A stretch of DNA of 64,000 nucleotides from Saposhnikovia divaricata (Eukaryota; Streptophyta; Magnoliopsida; Apiales; Apiaceae). The notes below the pieces were generated by a model that saw only the letters and a program-made list of their open reading frames with translations, had not been told where the DNA came from and ran no database searches. Within the stretch, counting starts at the first letter, position 1. The number at the start of each line of letters is the position of its first letter. The stretch covers positions 205,199,148 to 205,263,147 of the forward strand of contig CM071598.1 in assembly GCA_036435485.1 (NCBI GenBank), written 5' to 3'. This document shows positions 9,872-20,100 of this stretch, piece by piece. The position numbers were made by a program, and so were the translations under genes.

Positions 9872-11633
9872 CTAGCATAAAAACCCGTGCGAGGCACGGG
9901 CCGCTAGTTTAAAATGGTATTTTTAAATTAAACCGTATATGATCATTGTCATTTGAAGCATGAAATTGATTTTCATAGAGTTTTATTTGTTAATGGTATA
10001 TGTAACTATTGCGTACTTACTTAAATATGTTAAAGTTTGTAATTTGGAAACTAATATAAGTATTACTAATAGCAGTCATATCAGTTTATAATTTTATTGG
10101 GGGATCATTGAATAGAATCTGAGTGTTCAATAGGTGATGTCTATGATATATAAGTTCCACAAATCATATATTATATATTATATATGATGTAATGTATATA
10201 TATATAGATATATTTTTTTTTTGAATTACCTTTATAAATAATACACCATATATTATATATGATCATATTTTTTCAAATGTCGTATTTTAAATCAAACATT
10301 AATTAATTTATATATAAAATGTAATGTGTTATTTTTAGTATTAAGCTTTTCAAGGCCAATTATTTTTACTACCCGAAGAGTTGATTGATAAATTATTGCA
10401 TCTTGTGTAATAATGTACAATTTTCATATTACGTTAACAGCTCAATATTTTCATCCTAATATATTGTTGGATAGTATCCATATTATTAATTATAATATCA
10501 TGTAATTATATATTTTATGTGGTTCTTTAATAGATAAATGAAAACCAATAAAAAGTCCAAATCTCATTTAAAACCAAATAATATTAACCAATATTATTTC
10601 ATATGTCATGCACATACATATTGTGTGTATGGTCTAAAACACATGTGAAAGTGTGGCCTAGTGGTATGTAGATGCACAAGTTAACTTGAAGGTTCATGTT
10701 TGATTTCCACTAAAAATGAAATTTTTATATATAAACAATAACATAGGGGTAAATTAGTCATTTTAAATTATGAATAAAAAATCTCATGAATTTTAAGTCT
10801 TGTTCGTGTATTATATATAAAATAGATTTTAAATATTAGTTTTACAATTAATTAATCTTACATATTTATTTTGTATGTTGTTTTAATAACGAAGAAGTTT
10901 TGTATTTTTCGTTTTGGAAAAAATACATATATTCTAACTATTTCTCATTCAAGTCGCACACACGCATTCACATATTATGTGTACGATTTATGACACAAAT
11001 GAATGGCTAGCCTAGTGGTATGACTGTGTCCAAATTTGTTGTATGATCCAAGTTCAATTCCCACCGACTAACAAATTCAATTCAAATTAAAAAAAAATAA
11101 AATTCCGTGCATCACACCGGTTTTAAGCTAGTTTAAATAATTCAGGAATATGTATAAGTAGACTACATATTATATATTATTAATTTATATATAAATGTAC
11201 AAATAAAATCGTGACTAACATATTGTTAATAATTCTCAATGATCAAAATACTAAATATTTAATATTTCAGCAACACACACATATGTATAATTGATTATAC
11301 ATGTCTATTATGCTCAAGTGTTAAGAACATGTACAATTTAAAGATATAACCTAAGTTTAATTTAGCTCTATAGTTATTTTTATATGTTTTTAAAGTTAGA
11401 TAAATGTATTACTGTTAAACGACATTCACATATTACGTGTATGATTTGAAAACATATGTGGCAATGTGGTGCAGTGGTAAGAGAATGCACAAGTTACTTG
11501 ATAGATTCAAGTTCTATTCCCACAAACAACATTTTTTTAATAAATATTAAACATGAGGACAAATTAGTCATTTCAAATGCATTAAAAAGTCTCACAGTTT
11601 TAACTTGTGTTGTTGTATTATATATATAATAGA
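9872..11633 (-). mobile_element. non-autonomous Helitron, 1762 bp
   Basis: Read on the minus strand it begins TCTATTATATATATAAT. It ends in a 7-bp stem hairpin (CCCGTGC-CTC-GCACGGG), 8 nt of spacer, and CTAG. It sits between A and T with no target duplication, the Helitron hallmark. The boundaries are confirmed independently because removal rejoins a plastid psaA reading frame. No helicase or Rep ORF is present. Internally, units related to its own 5' end recur (a second TCTATTTTATATATAATAC end at 10826) together with tRNA-like modules. A plus-strand 3'-end look-alike (CCGTGC...GGTTTTAAGCTAG) lies near 11107-11131, suggesting fused or nested copies. Confidence 0.8.
10652..11525 (+). repeat. 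three tRNA-like modules inside the Helitron
   Basis: Each module has an A-box-like string and a B-box-like string. They are TGGCCTAGTGG with GGTTCATGTTTGATTTCC (10654-10708), TAGCCTAGTGG with AGTTCAATTCCCACC (11008-11064), and TGGTGCAGTGGTAAGAG with CAAGTTCTATTCCCAC (11467-11523). Each is preceded by CACATATT(A/G)(C/T)GTGTA. They do not fold into intact tRNAs by eye. They look like tRNA-derived (SINE-like) sequence multiplied within the element. Confidence 0.45.
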
Positions 11634-11756
11634 TGTTTCTATTCAGTGGACGTGGGTTATTGGCAAGAACTTATTGAATCCATCGTTTGGGCTCATAATA
11701 AATTAAAAGTTGCTCGTATTACTCAGCCGAGAGCCTTAAGCATTGTACAAGGACGC
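11634..11756 (+). pseudogene. psaA: plastid psaA fragment, right piece (NUPT)
   Basis: The translation gives (M)FLFSGRGYWQELIES, then IVWAHNKLKV and TQPRALSIVQGR, the C-terminal region of plastid photosystem I P700 apoprotein A1. One extra G near 11654-11656 shifts the frame, and two codons differ (R-I where plastid PsaA has P-A). The match stops at 11756. With the left piece this makes a nuclear plastid-DNA insertion of about 135 bp, split by the Helitron. It is non-functional. Confidence 0.85.
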
Positions 11757-12060
11757 TTTTTGAAAGATTCCCACTGCATTTCATGAGCATGTATGATATC
11801 TATCATCATCTGTATCGTCGTGCTTGATATGACCATACATCGCATTTATATAAGTATTGTAAGAATGAATTATTTCTTTTTGCTTCTTAGTCCAAGTATT
11901 ATCTTTCTTTCTCAGCTCTGTTGTTCTTCTATCTTGAATACCTGATTGTAGTTCGAAAGAGAATACGATTTAGTCTCCTTCCCTTCCACTGCATAGCTGC
12001 GCGCGGCTTTGTATGAGGCTCGTACTACAGAGCAAGCGAAGGTGTATTTATGAGCCAGTT
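11757..12060. other. unassigned DNA beyond the psaA fragment
   Basis: Locally G/C-rich (around 11985-12040, CATAGCTGCGCGCGG and GAGGCTCGTACTACAG) and unlike its A/T-rich neighbours. It could be further organellar DNA, but I cannot match it to a named organelle gene. Confidence 0.3.
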
Positions 12061-12260
12061 TTGATGACCATTTACTATAGTCAACATCACTAGCTTATTT
12101 TCAGCTTTAGTTTAATTTTTTACATGTTAAATATGTTTAAATCCTATTATGATTTGAACTAATATTGATGACCATTTAATTTAGTCAACATCACTAGCTT
12201 AATTTCAGCTATAATTTATTTTTAAAAATATGTTAAATGTTTTTAAATGATTTTTTAATT
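12061..12260 (+). repeat. direct tandem duplication, period about 104 bp
   Basis: TTGATGACCATTTA(C/A)T(A/T)TAG and the following TCAACATCACTAGCTTA(A/T)TTTCAG occur at 12061 and again at 12165. Confidence 0.75.
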
Positions 12261-12390
12261 TTATGTGAGTAAGTTACATATATGTACATATTTTGACTTA
12301 ATAATATTTTGTGTCATCATGGGTTCTATGGGTTTCTTTATTTTTAATATTTTGGGGCTTGATTTCTAAATACTAATATTTATTAAATTG

Positions 12391-12532
12391 TTACATAACT
12401 TGTAACATTGGGTTTTATAGTTGTAGTTGTTACAGTGCATCATAGACATCAGTTTTTGGCCGATGTCTTACATAACTTATAACATTGGGTTTTATAGTTG
12501 TAGTTGTTACAGTGCATCATAGACATCAGTTC
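12391..12532 (+). repeat. direct tandem duplication, period 78 bp
   Basis: Two nearly identical copies start with TTACATAACTT at 12391 and 12469 and run to CATAGACATCAGTT. The junction holds an imperfect palindrome, AGACATC...GATGTCT, of the kind found near the ends of plant CACTA transposons, but no CACTA terminus was found. Confidence 0.75.
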
Positions 12533-12558
12533 TAATAAGTAGACCTTATGATTGACAT

Positions 12559-13928
12559 TGATAGAATATATTTATATATATATTTTAGATGATTTTATTC
12601 TCATATTTATTGTGTTTTGCATTGATTTGGATTTTTATTTAATAGATTTGATTGTTTTATTGTAGGAAATAAAGAATTCATAACTTGGAAGGATTTGGAG
12701 CAAAAAGAGCAAATTTGGAGATAAAATAGATGAAATTTCGGAATTATTGGACTGGTTGCGCAGTCTACACTGTTTTGGCCATATCTGGAGTTCTATAAGT
12801 CCGTTTGAGGCCCGTAAGCTGTCCACGCGAAGCCTGGAAGATTTTCTACAACTTAGGACAGTGATCGTACGCACAAGCTGCGTGTGGTGGGCGCAGATTG
12901 CGCGACAAGCAGACTGATGGGAGCAGAGAATTTACTGTTTTGCCCTTTTCAAGTTCTAATTGTATTTTGGGCAGTTTTTGGTACCTAAATTGAATTCTAA
13001 TTGTATTAGAAGGTAATTTATTGTTGGGCAAGAGATCTAGAGCCTATATAAACACATCTTGGGACACATTATTAAGTATGCAATATTAGATCAGATAATA
13101 TAGTTTAGAGTAGATTATTATTATTAGTTGGAGATGTAGAGAAACACCATGACTCTTCTTTTGGGTGACAACATTAAAGTTTGAAGGTTTTGTTCTCATA
13201 ATCTTTTCTTTGTTCTTATTAGTTTAATTATGTTTTCTTGTTTTACTAGTTGTTTTACTAATTTAATTATTAGCGAGTAGTTATTTCTAGGGCTTAAAGG
13301 GAAGCCATGTTTGCACTAATATTGGCATGATTTTCATTGTGGTTTGATTGGTTATGGTTAATTCTGATTGATATGTTTTAATCATTAATTTTTGTAATCG
13401 GCCGATATCATGGATTAATTATATGCAAATAGGGGTATGGATCGAGAGATTTACTTACTACAGGCACACATACGATTAGCAGAATTGAATTTGAGTGCGG
13501 AAGCATCATTGGATTTCTGAGAGCGTTAATGCTTGGAAGAGATTAACTTGACTCTAATTACCTGATTGATTGAATTACTAAAAGTGGTTAAGTGTGTTGA
13601 ATGTTTCGAGAGTGTAAATGCTTGAAAGAGATTAACATACTCTAGTTATAGGATCACATTGATTGCTTTAGCTTAAGAGCCAATTGTGTAAGCATGGTGG
13701 ACCTGATTGCCCTAGGTTTTAAATAATTTGTTTATCATCTGTTTAATTAGTGTTAATCTTGTTTAATTAGTTAATTAATATTCTCCAATATTTGTCTGAC
13801 CCTTGAAACAATTAACGATAACTAAAAAGGAATTAGTAGAACCTGTCTCCTTATGGATTCGACCCGCTTGCCATCTGTACTAGCAATAGACACCGTGCGC
13901 TTGCAGTTAGGTATAATTTGACACATCA
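12559..13928 (+). repeat. Athila-like 5' LTR
   Basis: It runs from TGATAG to CACATCA, about 1370 bp. Bases 12728-13025 are about 97% alike to 40187-40497. The left edge is inferred. Confidence 0.6.
13045..13052 (+). promoter_or_regulatory. LTR TATA box
   Basis: TATATAAA in the middle of the LTR; the transcript would start about 30 bases downstream. Confidence 0.5.
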
Positions 13929-13934
13929 AGTTTT

Positions 13935-13952
13935 TGGCGCCGCTGCCGGGGA
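13935..13952 (+). other. primer-binding site, tRNA-Asp type
   Basis: TGGCGCCGCTGCCGGGGA is complementary, with one mismatch, to the 3' end of plant tRNA-Asp, as is usual in Athila-type elements. Confidence 0.85.
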
Positions 13953-14081
13953 GACAACGAGTTTCTATTGATTTTAATTTAGTTGTTTCAATTGTTTCCA
14001 TTGTCTCATTGGAACCTTTGTTCCAATTGAGGCAAATTTTACTTCGTTTTCTTGGCTTTGTTGAGTGTCTACAGGTTTGCA

Positions 14082-15478
14082 ATGGGTGAAGTTAATACTT
14101 TTACATTCTTATCTTCCCTAGTAGAGGCACATACTCGAGAGATTGCTATGTCAAAGACTACAGAGCCCACTATGCGTCCAATGAGTATCAATGAGATGTC
14201 ACAAGTAGTCCCTAAAACTTACAATTTTTGTCGAATTTGTGGTGTCCAAGGTCACTATGGTTTTGAATGCTCTTACAATGTCTATAATTCTCAGAGTGCT
14301 CAGTGGGGAAAAATGAATTCTTTTGAAGAAGGATATGGGTACAATCAGTATTCAAACACTTTTGATCAAGAATGGGTGAATCAACCAGATTTCTACTACC
14401 AGGACAATGGTGCTCAAAATTTCTCATATCATAATCAACAACAGTTTGAGCAACAATATTATCACTCATATGAGCAGCCGCCACATCAAGAATATCAATA
14501 TCCTCCTCTACAAGAAGATCTACATGTTTCTCAACCCAGCGTAGATGTGCAAGCTGATCAGACAAATGAGATGTGGGATATCTTGAATAAACTGCTAAAG
14601 AGTTTTCAAGAATTAGAAACTCAAAGTTTGGCGATTGAATCTCAAATTGTACAGTTGGCTAACTCTTCTACTACAGGGCATCTCGACTATTTACCATCAT
14701 CATCTATCCGACCCGAAGAGGACCTGACTGCTATCAATCTCACAGGCAATCAGGAATATGATAGTTTCTCCATGTATGTTGATGATGAGGCCATTGATAA
14801 AGAGAAGGAGCATGCCACCGATGACGAAGGAGCATGCCACCGATGACGAGATCAATGAAGTTGCTGCTACCGAGAACAATGTGATTGATGATGAGGCTAC
14901 AAAGGAAAGCAATACAAAGATGGTTGTTGTTTCTCTTCCACAAATCTGTGTCTAAGCTACCATGTATTGATAAATTTGCTCTCGATCTAGCCTCTACTTA
15001 CAAGGCTTCTTTGCTCACGAACACTTATTTCAAGGTTGATGTGATAACAAATATTGTCCAAGATGATATTTCTCTAATTCTGGTTGAGGATCCATACAAA
15101 GTGGCTCCTACGTTTCAAGCTCGAGAAGAGGGAGAAGATGGAAGTGTCTTATTAGCCAATGATGTGATAAGCCAAGATGTCCGAATGGCTCTAGTGAAAG
15201 TGAGGAGTGAAGAAAAGCCACCACCAGAACCTCCACCTTATGTCCAGGGAGTTCAATATTTTCATGGTGTCGAATTTTATCGCTGTTTTATCACAAAGTT
15301 TTCCAAAACTGCACAACCATTCTCTCTATTGTTTTTTAATGACATATTTTATTTTATTGATGCTTGTTTGGAGACTTTCTGCAGGATAAAGACAACCACT
15401 AACACTATTGATACTTTTTGTGGTGACGAGTTTATGATCGAGAAATTGGATATTCCGTCTCCATCGGAGTATTTTTGA
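14082..15478 (+). pseudogene. gag: gag fused to an RT-connection remnant, frameshifted
   Basis: The ORF from ATG 14082 encodes a Gag-like protein with a CX2CX4HX4C knuckle (CRICGVQGHYGFEC, about residues 48-61) and a long Gln/Tyr-rich region. A 22-bp tandem duplication at about 14808-14851 (GAGCATGCCACCGATGACGA repeated) shifts the frame. A further shift near 14940 leads into the frame open to 15478. That last part contains FYRCFITKFSKTAQPFSLL and DACLETFCRIK, matching the region between RT and RNase H of gypsy pol. So the protease, RT core and integrase have been deleted and the ends joined. It can act only as template for other elements' enzymes. Confidence 0.7.
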
Positions 15479-15537
15479 GGAGGTCAAGCTATTGACGTTA
15501 AAGAAGCGCTTCATGGGAGGCAACCCACGCCTTCGTG

Positions 15538-15650
15538 AAAAAAAAATTGAGTGTTGTGAGTGTTTTGAAAAAAAAAAGAGTGAAAAAAAAAGTGAGTGTT
15601 GTGAAAAAAAAAACTGTTGTGAAAAAAAAAAAGTGAAACAGCAAACTTCC
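15538..15650 (+). repeat. A-rich simple repeat
   Basis: Runs of 9-11 A separated by GTGTTGTG and AGTG units, about 110 bp, in the 3' non-coding part of the Athila-like element. Confidence 0.8.
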
Positions 15651-15752
15651 CGCGCCCCTGCGCCAGCTTGGCGCCATAGCGCCACAATTTTTCTGCCCAA
15701 ACTGTTTTCAGTGAATATGTGTGACGTCAACGGGTAAAAAAAAAAAAGTTGC

Positions 15753-15860
15753 GCAGGACGCACCTGCGTTACACCCTGAAACGCAGGATGCGCCTGCGTT
15801 ACACACTCCTGAAACGCGGCTGTATCCTATAACGCAGCCTCAACATGCGTTACACCCCCT
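15753..15860 (+). repeat. GC-rich hairpin repeats, ACGCAGG...CCTGCGTTACAC
   Basis: At least three copies of CGCAGGA(C/T)GC(A/G)CCTGCGTTACAC-like sequence stand out from an A/T-rich background. AACGCAGG and CCTGCGTT form an 8-bp stem. A separate 12-bp perfect palindrome AAGGCGCGCCTT occurs at 16243-16254 in the same element. Confidence 0.7.
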
Positions 15861-17109
15861 CCTGCCAGATTTTTACCCGATTTTTTTTGTTTTTCACCAC
15901 AAAAACAAACCCAATTCCTATTCTAATTCCTAAAATCTCAATCCCTAATTCCCATTCTTATTTCAAATCAATTTCTTACCCTCCTAAATCTCTCCTACAC
16001 TCTAAATTTTTAAATCTCATCTATCCATCATCTTATATATATACCCACCTATACATACAAATCCAATTCCTCTTCTATTTATTTAAATCTCTAAAAATTC
16101 AATTCTAAAGAGGAATTAATTGCAAGTTCACCTCTCCGATTCGTATTGGATTATTAGTGGAGCTTCTTGTGAGTGGGGTATTGCTACAAAAAGGGGATTT
16201 TTGCCTAACAAGCATGTTGAGTTGCGATGGGGAAGGATATGTAAGGCGCGCCTTGGGCAGAAATTAAATTTGAGCAAGCACATACTTCTTCAATATTTTC
16301 AAAGGCCACTTCATGCTTATGCACTAGGGGAGTATTCTCCACCTTTCTTTCTTTGTATATTTGTCGTAATTATTTTCCTTTTTATTATTTTTGTATTTTA
16401 TTTAGGAATCTTTTCGTATAATTTTTTTTCCTTTTCTTCTTTCTTTCTTTTCTTTTATATATTTGTTCATTGAGGACAATGAACCACTTAAGTGTGGGGA
16501 TGATTTGTCGATGATTAAAAAAATCCAAAAAAATTATATAGTATAAAAATTCAGAAAAAAAGAATTTAAAAAATTGAAAAATACCAAAAATAATTCTAGC
16601 CATGCAATTTGATTAGTTGTTGTATTTTGCTTGATACACCCATGCATGCGTAGAATTCTTGTGTTCTTGACGCTTTTGTATGAGAAGTGACGTGTTTTGT
16701 TCTTGTACACACACTTTCACTAGCAAGTTGAAACTGGTAGACTTAATTGAATGTAGTAAGTGATTAGAATGACATGAATATGTGCAAGATGACTTGGTTT
16801 CCATGCTTTGAGTACAAGTAGGTGCGTTAGAGAGTCTTGTTACTTGGGATTGATTATGTTTTGTCACACCAAGCGAGTTTTGAGCCAATATGCATATATT
16901 TTGCAAGATTTTTCGTTTGCTTGAGTGTCCACATGTTGTTTGCATTGCTAGCACTTACTTGAGATCTTTCTTGAAATGCATGACATTACTTGATGATGAG
17001 ATGATAAAGGCACTCAGGTTTAACCTCGTATTTCCCATATTTCCACACCTTTTAAACATGATCAATTAGTTAACCCGTTGAGCTTAATCCTATTCCTTTG
17101 GTGACACAC
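15861..17109 (+). other. 3' non-coding part of the Athila-like element
   Basis: C-rich and T-rich strings, the TTAAGTGTGGGGA motif at about 16488-16500, then low-complexity A-rich DNA. No coding potential is visible. It ends at the solo LTR insertion. Confidence 0.5.
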
Positions 17110-20100
17110 TGTAAGAACCCCAAATTTTGGATATAATTAAAACTTTTTATTAAGTGATGATAAAATGAGGAACAATGATTCCGACAACAAGGTCACCAGC
17201 TCTAATGAATGGTGGTTTCAAAGAGCAATGATTGTAATGAATGGATATTGCTTTGGACAATGATCCTGATGCATTGGTATATTGTCAGAATAGAGTAATT
17301 CGATGGTTGAGGACCTAGATAAGAATAATCTACCATCCAGGAAGGAGCTAATGGATCCTTGAAGGGAAATGAGTACGTGCATAGTGTTTCCCATACGTGC
17401 ATAGTATTTCCCGTACGTGCATAGTGTTTCCTGTACGTGCATAGTAATTTGGTGGATGAATAGTGATTTTGTAAGTTGGAAAACTTTTCACGCCACCCTA
17501 TGTACGGGACGTGATATGGATGTTTCGAAGTCATATTAGTAATACGCGGAGGAAATAAGTGAATGCAGAGACGATCGGAATTCAGAAATTCCAAATTCTT
17601 TTTTGTATAATATTTGACCGGACAGTGGATTAAATATTATTATAATCCAAGAATTGAGATATTAACTTTGAGGATTTGATATTTTGGGATGTTATTATAT
17701 TTGATTTAAGAATGAAGGTAGGAAACCACTGAGGAGTGGTTATGGCTACAATGTAATAATTGATATTCGGAAAGAATGAATGGAATTCGACTTTATTATT
17801 TCTATGTCTTGAAGAATGCTAAAGGGTGACAACATAGGTAAGAATAATCTATCTTCTAAGGGAATAAGATATGGCAACTTCAAGCAAGAGAATACCCTCA
17901 TGTCATCCAGATCGATAACGAATAATCCAGTAGTTCCGTAAAAAGGTTAAGGAACGATCGAAAGAGAATACGGACAATTATACAACCCTAAGAGAACAAG
18001 TAAAGAATACAGAATGAATAGTGTTTTGGTGGGAGTATTAATAATATGAGACGACACTATATAGAAGTATTCGGAACGGATTTCCGAGTTCGTATTAGTG
18101 ATCCAGGGGGAAAATAAGTGTATGTAAAAGCTGTCGGATTCTGAAAAACCGCACTTTTATTTTCTCCGAGAGTTCCCTGGACACTGATAGCCTTAAGTAT
18201 TTAACGAATGGATTTAAGGAATATAAATTGGAAATATAGAATGAAAGATGGAGAATGAAAGTATTAATATTAAAGAGGATTCCCGGTAAACCCTAATTAG
18301 AAATCCGTGAAATATTCTCACGAACGATCAATCGAAACGGGTAATAACCGGACACAGAAACAAGCAGAGGAAGCAAGAATCTTGTGCAAGATACTAGTAT
18401 AAATATCTAGTAACTAAACTAGAAGCAAGGAACTAGCACCTTAGAGGAAGAACTAAGTACTTAGCAAGTAACTACCTAGTTAAGCTCTAACCACCATAAA
18501 ACCAACACATGTCTTGCCATTTCATCATCCAACACCTCACCACTTTGATAAAGTGACTTTTGCAAGATATTATGTTGCTAGTGGATGAGAGTGGATGAGA
18601 TTAAAACACCAAAAATCAAAAGAACCAAGCAACTCTCCCCCCCCTTGCAAAGAACCATTCGGCCTTACCATTAATTCAAAATCCAAACTCCACCTTCCCA
18701 CCATTGTTTGTTCTTGAAATAATTAAGGTGAGTCTTACATTTCATAAAACTTATCTCCTCAAAATCTTAGCTTCAAACTCATCCTTTTCCATTTTCAAAA
18801 AAAATCAAACAAGAGGAGGGTGAATAGTGTTCATCATGTACTAACTTTGTTTTCTTGATTTTCCATGGTTAATCTAGCAAGCATAATCACTCCTAAGGAC
18901 CATACAAGGCTTAGTGAGGCTAGTAAACACTCTAAGGAAGGTATAAAACTTGAAAACCCTTGGTGTCCTTTTAAGATCTTATGAGTTTTATGGATGATTT
19001 AGTGATTGGAATGTTATGTTATGCTTAGATCCATGATTAGTAGTTGTTATGGTTGTGATTTGGTTTATGAACCATGTAATGGTTAAGATGAGTTGTTTAT
19101 AGACTAGTCATGATGTTTATCATGTGTTTGGGTGGTTGATTTGATCTTGGTAAGATTGTGATAAAGTGTAAAAACTTTGGAAAACGCGTAAACATAGCCG
19201 TTATAATGTCCGATTTTACAATATTATGTTTTGTATGCCATGTTCCATGTCAAGACCCTACTGTCCAGAAACCTTTTCTGCCATGTTAGGATAGGCTATG
19301 TTATAAGCTTCGTTTTGATATAAAGAACGCGTGAAACGGACTTACGGTTTAGGATTTATGACCAAATTACTAAAAGTAGTTCAAATCCGTAAACGAAAGT
19401 TCGTAACTGAAATTGAACCCTCGTAAGCTATGTAACGTCATGGCAAATCTTGGTAAATAAATACTAGGGGTAAGAAGGAAGGTGTGAAAGAAAACCGTAT
19501 GTCAAAAAGAGCATTTTTCGATTTATTAAAAATGTTCGAGTCAAGGTTAAACGCGAACGAACCCCTAAAAGACGACTCTTTTATAACTTCGGTAAAACCC
19601 TTAGAAAACGGGCGATAAAACTCGGAGTATAATATTGGTTCGTAACGATCAACCTTAAAACTAATATGACTTAAGTATGTCCCAAGTATAATTGCAGTGA
19701 TATGTCGTATTAACGAACGAATGTCGGGTCGGATCAGTGATAATAAGTAATCCACAAAAAGGGGTATAACGAGATAACTCGAGAACGTGTTTCGATTTAA
19801 GTATAACTTAACTTTTAATATGTTAAGTGATTAATCCCGAATGCCTTGGCTATTTATAGATCACCAAGCTGAACCGGGACCCGCTACCACTACCCCTTAC
19901 CGTACTCGACTACCAGGCAAGTTTCAATTCCCTTCTTTTAGGCTGTTGTTGTGATTGAATAAATATATATATATATGATTGCTGATATACATATGCCATT
20001 GCATGCATGCCTACTTTCAAGTTGAATTGATATACTTGTTCCCTGAATGTTATTGTTGGCTTATAAGCTAGATAGTTATATATCAGTTATTATCCGGTTA

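Noticed and set aside
10652..10710. Functional tRNA gene
   Set aside because: A- and B-box strings are present, but the arms do not pair into a cloverleaf and the box spacing is disturbed.
15326..15763. 145-codon minus-strand ORF rich in Phe and Ser
   Set aside because: Created by the poly-A simple repeat read on the other strand.
17202..17594. 130-codon minus-strand ORF repeated at 50798 and 61034
   Set aside because: It recurs only because the LTR is repeated. It spans the TACGTGCATAG minisatellite, whose unit number changes its length, and has no protein similarity I recognise.
19438..19755. 105-codon minus-strand ORF in the solo Tekay LTR
   Set aside because: The matching region is not open in the other two LTR copies, and the sequence shows no protein-family pattern; chance ORF in an LTR.
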